Source: JBCBSK01 sp965250105 (GTDB taxonomy: Bacteria > Pseudomonadota > Alphaproteobacteria > Rhizobiales > Tepidamorphaceae). From it: a stretch of DNA of 64,000 nucleotides. The position numbers were made by a program, and so were the translations under genes. Shown one piece after another: positions 50,589-60,144 of the stretch (the first letter of the stretch is position 1; each line of letters opens with the position of its first letter). The notes beneath the pieces were generated by a model. The model made no database searches, was not told the origin of the DNA, and worked only from the letters and a program-made list of their open reading frames with translations. Location of the stretch: positions 3,348,001 through 3,412,000 of the forward strand of contig OZ252290.1 in the NCBI GenBank assembly GCA_965250105.1, written 5' to 3'.

Positions 50589-52898
50589 TTACGACCGGCC
50601 GCCGCGCTGCAGGTCGGCGGTGATGTCCAGCCTGTTCGACTGGCCGAAGATCTCGCGATAGACGATGACGTTCTCCATCACGCGCTGGACATAGTTGCGC
50701 GTCTCGGTGAACGGGATCAGTTCGATCCAGTCAACGACGTCGATGCGGCCCGAACGCGGATCGCCGAAGCGGCCGATCCATTCCTGGGCGCGGCTTTTGC
50801 CGGCATTATAGGAGGCGATCGCCAGCACGTAGGAGCCGTTGAACTCGCCGATGCGGCGCGCCAGATAGGCCGAGCCGAGCGTGACATTGTAGCCAGGATC
50901 CGAGGTCAGCCGGCCCTGGCTGTAGCCGACGCCGACCTGGCGCGACACGGCTTTGGCGGTGTTCGGCATGAGCTGCATCAGTCCGCGCGCGCCGGCCGGG
51001 CTGACGGCGCCGGTATTGTAGGTGCTTTCCTGGCGCGTGATGGCGTGGACGATGGCCGGTTCTAGCCCCGACGTATTGGCGCTGCGCGGAATATCGCCGC
51101 GCGTGAAGGCATAGTCCTCGAAGGGCAGGCCGCGATTGAGCCCGAGCTTTCCGATCGAGACGACCCGGTCGTGCAGCCCCATTTCGGCGGCGAGTTCCGC
51201 ATAGAGCGCCAGCGTCGTGCCGTCGGTCTCGTGCCGCGTCAGGTCGATGAAGAACGGGACCGGATGGCGGCTGTAGCCGAGTTCGCGCAACAGGCGCATG
51301 GCCATGACGGTGCCGCGCTGCTCGAAACTGGTGCGGGCCGACCGCGAGATCGACGGCTTGCCGGAGACGCGGATCGAGCGCTGGCCGAGCTGTTCGGCGG
51401 CGAGCTGGCCGTAATAGGTAAAGCCGAAGCGCGCCGCGGCGCTGTAGTGGTGGCGCGCGCGGCCTGTATTGCCGGCGGCCGCGTTGGCGCGGCCGAGCCA
51501 GTATTCGCCGCGCGCGATCGAGATCGGCGTGCGCACCACGCGGCGTTGGCGCTCGAAATGCTCGATCGCGGTGCGCGGTTCGTTGAGAAAGCGCAGCGCG
51601 ATCCAGCCGGCATGGAATTCGGCCTCGGACTGGCTCGCCGGTGACCGCGCCGCATGCTGGCTGGCGATCCGATAGGCCATGCGCGGATCGCCGACCTCGA
51701 TCATGTGGCGCGCGGCGAGCCGGCGTTCGATCCACCATTCGTCCGGGTCGACGAGAACGGCCGCATCGCGCGGCGCGTCGAGAAGAAGCTGCGCGGCGGC
51801 TTCGTCGCGGCCGGCGCGGCGCAGCGCCTGGACGCGCGAAAAGGTCCATAGCGGATCGCGGCGCAGATTGCGCGGCAGCGCATCGAGCGCCGAGAGGGCG
51901 TTCGACTGGCGCTTGCTGACAATGGCGCGCGTTTCGGCCAGTCTCAGATCGTCGCCGCCGAGAAGCCGCGCCACCCGCAACCCTTCCTCGATACGGTCGT
52001 TGTAGAGCAGCCGGTCCATGCGGAACTTGTGGTCGTCGCGCCCGACAAGCCGTTCGCCGCGGCGCAAAAAGGCGCGGCGTTCGTCGAGATCCATCGCATC
52101 ATTGCGCCAGGCGTCCTGGGCAAGCTGGCGGGCGCGGCGCATGTCGCCGGTCTCGGCCAGCGCGATGGCGAGCGCCGCCTTGCCGGCGCCGGTTTCGGGC
52201 GTGCGCCCGCCGAAGGCCGTGATCGTGGTGTTCGCATCCGCCCCCTTGACCAGGAGCGCGCGCTCGAGCCGGTCATGGACCAGGGACAGCGGCCAGTCGG
52301 GATGGGCACGGGCGAAGGCCGCGATGCGCTGCGGCGGGGCCGACAGCGAGGAATCGCGGACATAGTAGAATTCGATTAGGGACCGCGCGACCGGATGGCT
52401 GACGCGCTGTTGCAGGTTGAGCGCGGTCGAGAAGTCGTCGCGGAAGATGGCGCGCAGGGCATCGCCGGTAATTCGGCGTTCGGCCGCGGGGATCGCGCTG
52501 TCGAAGCTGCGCGCGACCGCGGAGGGCGGTGTGGGCTCGGGGCCCGTGCCGGCTGGTGGTTGCAGGCTTGGCAGCGATGAGGACGGTCCCGGCGCGAGAA
52601 GCCCGCTGATCAGCGCGCCGATCGCGCCCTGATCGGTCGCGGCGACCGGCGGTGTCGCCGGGGCGAAGGCGGTGACGGCGGGCGCGCTATTGCCGCCGCC
52701 TTGAAGCGGGCGCTGGCGGGGTAGGGGCACCCGGTGCGCGGGTACCAGCATCGGGTCTGCCTGGGCGAGCTGGACAAGGGCTGGCGGCGTCGGTCGGGCG
52801 GTGGGTGCGAGCTGCGGCGTGGCGGCGGCATCGTCGGTGACGACGGCGCCGATCCCCAAGGCCGCGACGGACAGGCAAACGAGCTGTTTCACGGGCAA
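50589..52898 (-). CDS. Soluble lytic murein transglycosylase (Slt70-like)
   Basis: 769 residues with a Sec signal peptide (cleavage near residue 26). A proline-rich region is followed by a long alpha-superhelical U/L domain (about 130-590) and a C-terminal SLT catalytic domain with Glu in ITRQESTYNTGAVSPAGARGLMQLMP, which is the catalytic residue. It cuts peptidoglycan glycan strands to 1,6-anhydro muropeptides. Proline-rich N-terminal extension is longer than in E. coli Slt. It is divergent from dapA, sharing a 186-bp region. Confidence 0.95.
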   Translation of the reverse strand: MPVKQLVCLSVAALGIGAVVTDDAAATPQLAPTARPTPPALVQLAQADPMLVPAHRVPLPRQRPLQGGGNSAPAVTAFAPATPPVAATDQGAIGALISGLLAPGPSSSLPSLQPPAGTGPEPTPPSAVARSFDSAIPAAERRITGDALRAIFRDDFSTALNLQQRVSHPVARSLIEFYYVRDSSLSAPPQRIAAFARAHPDWPLSLVHDRLERALLVKGADANTTITAFGGRTPETGAGKAALAIALAETGDMRRARQLAQDAWRNDAMDLDERRAFLRRGERLVGRDDHKFRMDRLLYNDRIEEGLRVARLLGGDDLRLAETRAIVSKRQSNALSALDALPRNLRRDPLWTFSRVQALRRAGRDEAAAQLLLDAPRDAAVLVDPDEWWIERRLAARHMIEVGDPRMAYRIASQHAARSPASQSEAEFHAGWIALRFLNEPRTAIEHFERQRRVVRTPISIARGEYWLGRANAAAGNTGRARHHYSAAARFGFTYYGQLAAEQLGQRSIRVSGKPSISRSARTSFEQRGTVMAMRLLRELGYSRHPVPFFIDLTRHETDGTTLALYAELAAEMGLHDRVVSIGKLGLNRGLPFEDYAFTRGDIPRSANTSGLEPAIVHAITRQESTYNTGAVSPAGARGLMQLMPNTAKAVSRQVGVGYSQGRLTSDPGYNVTLGSAYLARRIGEFNGSYVLAIASYNAGKSRAQEWIGRFGDPRSGRIDVVDWIELIPFTETRNYVQRVMENVIVYREIFGQSNRLDITADLQRGGRS

Positions 52899-53084
52899 GG
52901 CCCCTTACGCACACACACTACTCTGACCCAACTATGTGTCGATAGCATGGTTGCTCGACCCTTAAGCCCACGTGTTTTTTTCGATGTTTTTTGCGGGCGC
53001 CGAGATCCTTGCCCCCAAGCCTGCGCCGTCCTATGGTCCGCGCCTCGTTTCAGGCCGCCGCCGGACAGTTTCGGAGTCCTCGTC

Positions 53085-53966
53085 ATGTTCAAAGGGTCGA
53101 TCCCAGCGCTCGTCACACCGTTTCGCGATGGCGCGGTGGACGAAAAAGCGTTCCAGGACCTGGTCGAGTGGCAGATCTCCGAAGGATCGCACGGCCTCGT
53201 GCCCGTCGGCACGACCGGCGAGACGCCGACCCTGAGCCATGACGAGCACAAGCGCGTCGTGTCGCTCTGTGTCGAGGCGGCCGCTGGCCGGGTGCCGGTG
53301 ATCGCGGGCGCCGGCTCGAACTCGACGGATGAGGCGGTCGATTTCGCCCGCCACGCCAAGTCCGCCGGCGCCGACGGGGCGCTCGTGGTCGTGCCCTACT
53401 ACAACAGGCCGACCCAGGCCGGCATGTATGCCCATTTCAAGACGGTGCATGACGCGGCCGATCTGCCGATCGTGGTTTATAACGTGCCGGCGCGGACGGC
53501 ATCGAGCATCGATGTCGAGACACTGGCGCGGCTGTCGACGGACTGCCCGAATATCGTCGCGGTCAAGGATGCGACGGCGGATCTGTCGCGCCCGAGCCTG
53601 CAACGGGCGGCCAGCGGGGCCGATTTTATCCAGCTGTCGGGCGAGGACGCCACCGCGCTCGGCTTCAACGCCCATGGTGGCGTCGGTTGTATCTCGGTGA
53701 CGGCGAATTGCGCGCCCCGGCTCTGCGCCACGTTTCAGGAGGCGATGCTGGCCGGCGATTTCGCCACAGCCCTCGAACTTCAGGACCGGCTGATGCCGCT
53801 GCATAAGGCGCTGTTCATCGAGAGCAGCCCCGCGCCAGTCAAGTATGCGCTGTCGGCGCTTGGACGCATCGCCGATGCGGTGCGCCTGCCGCTGATGCCG
53901 GCGACCGAGACGGCCCGCGCGGCGGTGCGCGGGGCCATGGTCCATGCCGGCCTCCTCAACGCGTGA
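53085..53966 (+). CDS. dapA: 4-hydroxy-tetrahydrodipicolinate synthase
   Basis: 293 residues, TIM barrel. Visible motifs: GTTGETPTLSHDEHKRVV, the tyrosine in VVYNVPART and the Schiff-base Lys in IVAVKDATAD. It condenses aspartate semialdehyde and pyruvate, the first step of lysine and meso-diaminopimelate synthesis. The ATG at 53085 gives the standard length. smpB follows 26 bp downstream; the association dapA-smpB is usual in the order. Confidence 0.97.
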   Translation: MFKGSIPALVTPFRDGAVDEKAFQDLVEWQISEGSHGLVPVGTTGETPTLSHDEHKRVVSLCVEAAAGRVPVIAGAGSNSTDEAVDFARHAKSAGADGALVVVPYYNRPTQAGMYAHFKTVHDAADLPIVVYNVPARTASSIDVETLARLSTDCPNIVAVKDATADLSRPSLQRAASGADFIQLSGEDATALGFNAHGGVGCISVTANCAPRLCATFQEAMLAGDFATALELQDRLMPLHKALFIESSPAPVKYALSALGRIADAVRLPLMPATETARAAVRGAMVHAGLLNA

Positions 53967-53992
53967 TGCCGGATCGAGCCCGGTCGTGACCG

Positions 53993-54472
53993 ATGTCCAA
54001 GAAAACCAAGAACGAGCCGGCGCGCCGCACCGTCGCCGATAACCGCCGGGCGCGGTTCGACTACGAGATCCTCGATACGGTCGAAGCGGGCATCGCGCTG
54101 ACCGGCACCGAGGTGAAGTCGCTGCGCGAGGGAAAGGCGACCCTGACCGAGGCCTATGCCGGGCCGTCGGGCGACGAACTCTTTTTGTTCAATGCCTATA
54201 TCCCCGAATACAAGGCCGCCAACCGGTTCAATCACGAGACACGCCGGCCGCGAAAGCTTCTCTTGCACCGCAAGGAGATCGGCAAATTGTCCGGTGCCTC
54301 GCAGCGCGACGGGCTGACGCTGATCCCGCTCAGGCTCTATTTCAACGATCGCGGGCGCGCCAAGCTCGAACTGGCGCTCGGCCGCGGCAAGAAACTGCAC
54401 GACAAGCGCGAAACCGAACGCCGCCGCGACTGGGACCGGGAAAAGGCGCGTCTGATGCGCGAAAAGGGCTGA
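53993..54472 (+). CDS. smpB: SsrA-binding protein SmpB
   Basis: 159 residues with NRRARFDYEILDTVEAGIALTGTEVKSLREGKATL, PYKAANRFNH-like HEPRRPRKLLL-type core (here NHETRRPRKLLLHRKEI) and the basic C-terminal tail (DKRETERRRDWDREKARLMREKG) that enters the decoding site. It works with tmRNA to rescue stalled ribosomes. The tmRNA gene itself was not found in this window. Confidence 0.97.
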   Translation: MSKKTKNEPARRTVADNRRARFDYEILDTVEAGIALTGTEVKSLREGKATLTEAYAGPSGDELFLFNAYIPEYKAANRFNHETRRPRKLLLHRKEIGKLSGASQRDGLTLIPLRLYFNDRGRAKLELALGRGKKLHDKRETERRRDWDREKARLMREKG

Positions 54473-54479
54473 TCGTTTC

Positions 54480-55070
54480 ATGGCGGATCAGGAAGAACTC
54501 CCCGATCTTGGACGATTGCCGGATGGGCTTCCCGTGCCTGAGAACGACGGTGGCGCGGCCCATCTCACCGGTCGATCGATGCCCTCCGTAACGCTACCGG
54601 CGACGGATGGATCCGATATCGACCTGTCGGCCTTTGGCGGCCGTGTCGTGGTCTATTGTTATCCGATGACGGGACGCCCCGATGTGGCGCTGCCGGACGG
54701 ATGGGACGCCATTCCGGGCGCGCGAGGGTGTACGCCGCAAGCCTGCGCCTTTCGCGACCACCACGCCGATCTGACGGCGCTCGGCGTGACCGCCGTTTTT
54801 GGCCTGTCGACCCAGGACACGGCCTATCAGCGGGAGGCCGTCGACCGGCTGCATTTGCCGTTTCCGCTTCTGTCCGATGCGGATCTTGCGTTGCAGACGG
54901 CGCTGTCATTGCCGACCTTCGCGGTCGATGATCAGGTGCTGCTGAAACGGCTGACCATGGTTGCCCGCGACGGCAGGATCGAAACGGTTTTCTATCCGGT
55001 TTTCCCGCCCGATCGAAATGCCAGCGATGTGCTTGCCTGGCTTCGTGCCAATCCGGTCGGGCAGAGCTGA
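54480..55070 (+). CDS. Peroxiredoxin (BCP/PrxQ-like subgroup)
   Basis: 196 residues. Thioredoxin-like peroxiredoxin fold: SMPSVTLPATDGSDIDLSAF, YCYPMTGRP and the active-site motif GCTPQACAFRDH with two cysteines four apart (CTPQAC, the first being the peroxidatic candidate). Compared with standard BCP it has a roughly 13-residue insertion between YCYPMTG and the cysteine motif. It starts 8 bp after smpB and is probably co-transcribed. It would reduce hydroperoxides; the electron donor is unknown. Confidence 0.85.
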   Translation: MADQEELPDLGRLPDGLPVPENDGGAAHLTGRSMPSVTLPATDGSDIDLSAFGGRVVVYCYPMTGRPDVALPDGWDAIPGARGCTPQACAFRDHHADLTALGVTAVFGLSTQDTAYQREAVDRLHLPFPLLSDADLALQTALSLPTFAVDDQVLLKRLTMVARDGRIETVFYPVFPPDRNASDVLAWLRANPVGQS

Positions 55071-55087
55071 CAAGCCGGGCGTCCCCC

Positions 55088-55669
55088 TTAGCTCGGCCGG
55101 CCGCCCTCGCATGAGGCCGGCACGGCCCGGCTCAGCGGTTCGTCGCTGCGTTCGAGATGGCCGACGATGATGCTCAGCGGGATGTGCTTGGGCGGATCGA
55201 CCATGCTCGGATCCGGCATGCCGACGAGATAGCAGCCGCGATAGACCGTCGTCTGCCCGTCCGTCGACAGCGACTGCAGCGCGACCGGCACGTCATAGTT
55301 CTGCTGGCCGGCGCCGAAATCGGGCGTGACATGGCCGACCGCTACGGTCACCCATTCCGTATCTGCATAGCCCCTGGCCCAGCGGTCATAGGGGGCGGTG
55401 GCGTCGCCCTCCCCGAAATAGCTGTAGGCGCGGGCATATTGTTTCAGATTGATCGCGTTGTAATAGCTCTCGATCACGCGCTTGGCCGACGAGCGGTCGT
55501 CGATATAGGACGTCGACCGGGTCATCGCCTCGCTGGCTTGGGCGGGCTGGAGGGGGGTCGCGAACGGGGCCAGGCAGAGCGCAAGCGCCATGGCGGCGAC
55601 AGGGCCCGAGACCGCTCCGGCCGCGACGCGCTTTACGGCGGCATATCTGCGCAAGACGGATGCGGTCAT
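55088..55669 (-). CDS. Conserved hypothetical periplasmic protein
   Basis: 193 residues with a signal peptide (hydrophobic GPVAAMALALCLAPFATPL, cleavage near AQASE). The mature part starts TRSTSYIDDRSSAKRVIESYYNAINLKQYARAYSYF, a pattern like small NTF2/SnoaL-type folds, with two Cys (RGCYLVG and SCEGG) that could form a disulfide. I do not recognise a named family. The ATG at 55669 is chosen over 55729 because it places the signal peptide normally. It converges with the peroxiredoxin gene. Confidence 0.65.
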   Translation of the reverse strand: MTASVLRRYAAVKRVAAGAVSGPVAAMALALCLAPFATPLQPAQASEAMTRSTSYIDDRSSAKRVIESYYNAINLKQYARAYSYFGEGDATAPYDRWARGYADTEWVTVAVGHVTPDFGAGQQNYDVPVALQSLSTDGQTTVYRGCYLVGMPDPSMVDPPKHIPLSIIVGHLERSDEPLSRAVPASCEGGRPS

Positions 55670-55786
55670 CGGCGGGCTCCCTGTCGGGTTAATGGGCTCA
55701 AGGGGGCTTCGGGATCGTTGCGGCTTCATAGCACATCCGTATGACGGCCGCCCGAACGCGGTGGGTTGTCAGAGGCGGCGGGTCAC

Positions 55787-56476
55787 TTAGCCCGAACCAC
55801 CCGGATGCCCCGACAATCCGATCTCGCGAAGCGTCGACACCGCGTCGCGGAACATCTCCGGCGTCAGCCGTCCGGTATTCGTATTATAGCGCGAGCAGTG
55901 ATAGCTATCGACCAGGCTCAGAGCCCCGAGCGCATGCATCGCGCCATGCGCGAACCGGTGGCGCGACGGCGTCTCCCCGAGCGCGCGCAAGGTCGCGTCA
56001 TGGGCGATGCGACCGAGTGCCAGCACCGCCCTGAGATGCGGCATTTCGGCGATCGTGCCGGCCAGGAACGCGTTGCAGGTGCGGATTTCCAAGGGCGTCG
56101 GCTTGTTGGCCGGCGGCAAGCAGCGCACCGCATTGGTGATCCGGCAATCGGTCAGGACCAGCCCGTCATCGGCGCGCGCGGCATAATCGCCCGTGGCGAG
56201 GCCCATGTCGAGGAGCGTCGCATAGAGGAGGTCGCCGGCATAATCGCCGGTGAACGGACGCCCGGTCTGGTTCGCCCCATGCAGGCCCGGCGCCAGGCCG
56301 ACGATCAGGAGCGGCGCCTCGCGCGGCCCGAAGCTTGGCACCGGCGCGTTGAAATAGGCCGGAAAGCGCCGCCGGTTCTCGGCCCGGAAATCGGCCAGGC
56401 GCGGGCACAGCCCACAGTTCTCCGGCGGCGTGGCGGCAGGTGTCGTGAGGGTCGGCGTCGTCACGGCCGGCGGCAA
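55787..56476 (-). CDS. Uracil-DNA glycosylase, family 5 (UdgB-like)
   Basis: 229 residues. Four iron-sulfur cysteines fit the family (CGLC near residue 21, one in NAVRCLPP, one in RTCNAF). Motif 1 is GLAPGLHGANQTGRPFTGD, family 5 type with Ala where family 4 has Glu/Asp, and motif 2 is HCSRYN. Such enzymes remove uracil and related deaminated bases from DNA. It is 33 bp after the NYN gene on the same strand. Confidence 0.9.
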   Translation of the reverse strand: MPPAVTTPTLTTPAATPPENCGLCPRLADFRAENRRRFPAYFNAPVPSFGPREAPLLIVGLAPGLHGANQTGRPFTGDYAGDLLYATLLDMGLATGDYAARADDGLVLTDCRITNAVRCLPPANKPTPLEIRTCNAFLAGTIAEMPHLRAVLALGRIAHDATLRALGETPSRHRFAHGAMHALGALSLVDSYHCSRYNTNTGRLTPEMFRDAVSTLREIGLSGHPGGSG

Positions 56477-56509
56477 CAGGCGGTCGAATCCGCGCCCGGC
56501 GCGCCCCGC

Positions 56510-57121
56510 TCAGTCCTCATAGTCATCGTCGTCGACATCGTTGGGATCGCGCGCGACATAGCGGTCGGGGAGGTCGCGGCCGCGCTTTTCGGTCGCCGGG
56601 CGGCCGATCTCCTCGGCGAGATCGGCGATGTCGATGAAATGGTCGGCCTGGCGGCGCAGATCGTCGGCGATCATCGGCGGCTGCGACCGGATCGTCGATA
56701 CCGCTGTCACCCGCTTGCCGGCCTTTTGCAGCGTTTCCACCAGATAGCGGAAGCCGCCATCGCCCGACACCAGCACGACATGGTCGATATGCGGCGACAG
56801 CGTCATCGCGTCGACGGCCAGTTCGACATCGATGCCGCCCTTGACCTTGCGGCGGCCTTGCTGGTCGGTGAACTCGCGCAAGGGCTTGGTGACGATGCTG
56901 TAGCCGTTGTAGTCGAGCCAGTCGATCAGCGGGCGGATCGACGAATACTCCTGGTCCTCGACGATCGAGGTATAATAGGTCGCGCGTAGGAGTTGCGTAT
57001 GTTGTCGAAAGTAATCGAGAAATTTTCGGTAATCTATATCGGTTGAAAGGGCCCGGGTCGCTGCGTAGAGATTGGCACCATCGATGAAAATGGCGGCGCG
57101 TTCGCCAGCCGGAAATTGCAT
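56510..57121 (-). CDS. NYN domain (LabA-like) protein
   Basis: 203 residues. The PIN/NYN fold is clear: AAIFIDGANLYAATRAL with first acidic residue, KGGIDVELAVDAM and VLVSGDGGFRYLVETL with further acidic residues of the predicted nuclease site. The C-terminus is acidic (PNDVDDDDYED). LabA/DUF88 relatives are suspected RNases or RNA-processing factors. An AAGGAT site lies 7 bp before the ATG. It is divergent from rpoZ, with an AT-rich region between. Confidence 0.9.
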   Translation of the reverse strand: MQFPAGERAAIFIDGANLYAATRALSTDIDYRKFLDYFRQHTQLLRATYYTSIVEDQEYSSIRPLIDWLDYNGYSIVTKPLREFTDQQGRRKVKGGIDVELAVDAMTLSPHIDHVVLVSGDGGFRYLVETLQKAGKRVTAVSTIRSQPPMIADDLRRQADHFIDIADLAEEIGRPATEKRGRDLPDRYVARDPNDVDDDDYED

Positions 57122-57329
57122 TCTTTATATCCTTTTATTTAATACTGCTTGTTGTCTTTATCGTTTGGTTGGCGCCCGCTGTTTCGACGCCCCGGATTGG
57201 TCATGACAGTGTTCATGGTGGCGCGAACTCGGCGCCGCGCCCGTTTATGTCGGACTCGTTATAGGATTGCAATCGCCGCCGCCGCTTCCTATACAAGCAT
57301 TTTCCAGCCAGTTTTAAAGGGGTGGCCGA

Positions 57330-57704
57330 ATGGCCCGTGTCACGGTCGAGGACTGCGTCGACAAAGTTGAAAACCGGTTCGATCTGGTGCTGCTCGCGGC
57401 CCATCGTGCCCGCATGATCTCGCAAGGGTCGGAGCTGACCATCGATCGCGACCGCGACAAGAATCCGGTCGTCGCGCTGCGCGAGATCGCCGACGAAACC
57501 CTGTCGGTCGGCGACCTCAAGGAAGAGTTCATCCACTCGCTGCAGACGCAGGTGGATGTCGATGAGCCCGAACCCGAAAACGTGCCGATGATCGCGGCCG
57601 GGTCGCCGGATACGCCCGACGAACCCGTTCAGTTCGACCGCATGTCCGAGGAAGACCTCCTCAAGGGCATGGAAGGGCTGACGCCGCCCGACCGCGAAGA
57701 CTGA
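57330..57704 (+). CDS. rpoZ: RNA polymerase omega subunit
   Basis: 124 residues: MARVTVEDCVDKVENRFDLVLLAAHRARMISQG and the NPVVALREIADETL segment are typical of omega, followed by the acidic C-terminal extension common in Alphaproteobacteria. Omega assists RNA polymerase assembly and forms part of the ppGpp site 1. The position directly before the rsh gene, 105 bp upstream, is standard. Confidence 0.97.
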   Translation: MARVTVEDCVDKVENRFDLVLLAAHRARMISQGSELTIDRDRDKNPVVALREIADETLSVGDLKEEFIHSLQTQVDVDEPEPENVPMIAAGSPDTPDEPVQFDRMSEEDLLKGMEGLTPPDRED

Positions 57705-57809
57705 GCCGGCGCGGCCGTGCCGGCGCCGTGTCGCGAGATCGGCGCCGGCTCGTCGCCCCTGGCCGCGTCGCGACAGGCCCAGGCGCCGAACGTCTGACAG
57801 AGCCGCGCC

Positions 57810-60080
57810 ATGATGCGTCAGTATGAACTCGTTGAGCGGGTCGCGCGCTACAACCCCGCGACCGACGAGGATCTGCTGAACCGCGCCTATGTCTACGGCA
57901 TGCGCGCGCACGGCGCGCAGAAGCGCGCCTCCGGCGACCCCTATTTCACCCACCCGCTCGAAGTCGCGGCGATCCTGACCGAGCTGCATCTCGACGATGC
58001 CACGATCGCGGCAGCGCTGCTGCACGACACCGTCGAGGACACCGAGGCGACCCATGCCGAGATCGACGCGTTGTTCGGCGCCGAGATCGGCCAGCTCGTC
58101 GACGGGCTGACCAAGATCGACAAGCTCGATCTCGTCTCGAAGAAGGCCACCCAGGCCGAAAACCTCCGCAAGCTGCTGCTCGCCATCGCCGAGGATGTCC
58201 GCGTGCTGCTCGTCAAGCTCGCGGACCGGCTGCACAATATGCGCACGCTGGACTTCGTGCGCCCGGACAAGCGGCGGCGGATCGCCGAGGAAACCATGGA
58301 GATCTATGCGCCGCTGGCCGGTCGCATGGGCATCCAGTGGATGCGCGACGAACTCGAGGACATCGCCTTCCGCGTCCTGCAGCCCGACATCTACGACATG
58401 CTGGCCGGCCGGCTGGACGAGCAGGCCGCCCGCAGCGGCGATGCGATCGACGATATCCGGCTGGCGCTCGAAACCAAGCTCGCCGCCGCCGGCATCGCGG
58501 CCCAGGTGTCGGGCCGGTCCAAGCGCTTGTTCTCGATCTGGCGCAAGATGGAGCGCAAGGCGGTCGCGTTCGAGCAGCTGTCGGACATCTATGGCTTCCG
58601 CATCATCGTGCGATCCATCGACGACTGCTATCGCGCGACGGGTCTCGTCCATACGAGCTGGCCCATGGTGCCCGGCCGCTTCAAGGACTACATCTCGACG
58701 CCCAAGGAAAACGACTACCGCTCGATCCACACCACCGTGATCGGGCCGCGCCACCAGCGCGTCGAACTGCAGATCCGCACCGAGGAGATGCACGAGGTCG
58801 CCGAATATGGTGTCGCCGCCCATGCCTTCTACAAGGATGGTGTGCCTGTATGGTCGCAGGCCGGCAGCGGCGATCACGGTGCCGGCAATGGCGGCGCGCA
58901 GGGCGCGACCAACGGCGCCGGCCTGCCGACGACCGCCGAGGACAGCCGCGCCTTTCAATGGCTCAGGCGGCTCATCGAGACGCTCGGCCAGGGCGGTTCA
59001 CCCGAGGAATTCCTCGATCACACCAAGCTCGAACTGTTCCAGGATCAGGTCTTCTGCTTCACGCCGAAGGGCCGGTTGATCGCCTTGCCGCGCGGCGCCA
59101 CGGCGATCGATTTCGCCTATGCCGTTCATACCGATGTCGGCAATACGGCGATCAGCTGCAAGATCAATGGCCGCCTCGGCCCGCTGATCAGCGAATTGCA
59201 GAATGGCGACGAGGTCGAGATCGTCACCGCGAGCGGGCAGAGCCCGTCGACGACCTGGGAAGCCATCGCGGTGACCGGCAAGGCGCGCGCCGCGATCCGC
59301 CGCGCGACCCGCGATCTCGCCCGCAAGCAATATGCCGGGCTTGGTCGGCAGATCCTCGCGCGTGCCTGCGAGCGGATCGGAAAACCGTATTCAGATGAGC
59401 TTCTTAAGGCGATTGTCTCACGTCTCGGACAAGCCGGCGTGGAGGACGCGCTGGCCGCCCTCGGCCGGGCCGAGCTGAAATCGGCCGATGTCGTCGCGGC
59501 GCTTTATCCCGATTATCGCCAGGAGGCGGTGCCGTCCGCGTCCATGCGCGACGACGGTTGGTTTGGCCTGCGCAAGGCGATCGGCCTGAAGTTCCGCATT
59601 CCCGGCAGCGGCGATCCGGCGACGGCCGGCGCCATCCCGATCCGCGGCATTCGCGGCGATCTGCCCGTGACCTTCGCGCCCGAAGGCGGCGCATTGCCTG
59701 GCGACCGCATCGTCGGGATCATTTCGCCGGGCGAGGGCATCGTCATCTATCCGATCCACGCCGAGGCGCTGAAACAGTTCGACGACGAGCCGGACCGCTG
59801 GATCGATGTGCGCTGGGATATCGATCCCGACATGCTGGAGCGGTTTCCGGCCCGCATCGAGGTGCGCGCGCTGAACGAACCGGGCACGCTGGCGACGATC
59901 GCCCGGATCATCGGTGATCAGAGCGCCAATATCGACAATATCTCGGTGACCTGCCGCCGGCAGGATTTCCATGATATGCAGATCGATCTGGAAGTATGGA
60001 ATCTTAAGCATCTGACGACCATCTTATCGCTTTTGAACACATGCAAGGTGGTCAACAAGGCGGTGCGCGTGCTGGGCTGA
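57810..60080 (+). CDS. rsh: Bifunctional (p)ppGpp synthetase/hydrolase (Rsh)
   Basis: 756 residues, long RelA/SpoT homologue. The hydrolase HD domain is intact (ALLHDTVEDTEAT), as is the synthetase domain (SIYGFRII-type YGFRIIVRSIDDCYRATG and FKDYISTPKENDYRSIHTTVIGP), followed by TGS (about 395-455, FTPKGRLIALPRGATAIDFAYAVH) and a C-terminal ACT domain (RIEVRALNEPGTLATIARII). Both activities are therefore expected, and it is likely the main stringent-response enzyme of the organism. Confidence 0.97.
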   Translation: MMRQYELVERVARYNPATDEDLLNRAYVYGMRAHGAQKRASGDPYFTHPLEVAAILTELHLDDATIAAALLHDTVEDTEATHAEIDALFGAEIGQLVDGLTKIDKLDLVSKKATQAENLRKLLLAIAEDVRVLLVKLADRLHNMRTLDFVRPDKRRRIAEETMEIYAPLAGRMGIQWMRDELEDIAFRVLQPDIYDMLAGRLDEQAARSGDAIDDIRLALETKLAAAGIAAQVSGRSKRLFSIWRKMERKAVAFEQLSDIYGFRIIVRSIDDCYRATGLVHTSWPMVPGRFKDYISTPKENDYRSIHTTVIGPRHQRVELQIRTEEMHEVAEYGVAAHAFYKDGVPVWSQAGSGDHGAGNGGAQGATNGAGLPTTAEDSRAFQWLRRLIETLGQGGSPEEFLDHTKLELFQDQVFCFTPKGRLIALPRGATAIDFAYAVHTDVGNTAISCKINGRLGPLISELQNGDEVEIVTASGQSPSTTWEAIAVTGKARAAIRRATRDLARKQYAGLGRQILARACERIGKPYSDELLKAIVSRLGQAGVEDALAALGRAELKSADVVAALYPDYRQEAVPSASMRDDGWFGLRKAIGLKFRIPGSGDPATAGAIPIRGIRGDLPVTFAPEGGALPGDRIVGIISPGEGIVIYPIHAEALKQFDDEPDRWIDVRWDIDPDMLERFPARIEVRALNEPGTLATIARIIGDQSANIDNISVTCRRQDFHDMQIDLEVWNLKHLTTILSLLNTCKVVNKAVRVLG

Positions 60081-60144
60081 TGTCCGACGCGCGGCTTCGG
60101 GCGACGGCGCCGATACAGGTGGTAACGCGGCCCGCCCGACCGTG

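Noticed and set aside
53940..54000. tmRNA gene near smpB
   Set aside because: The dapA-smpB gap is only 26 bp, and no ssrA-like acceptor or tag sequence was seen around smpB.
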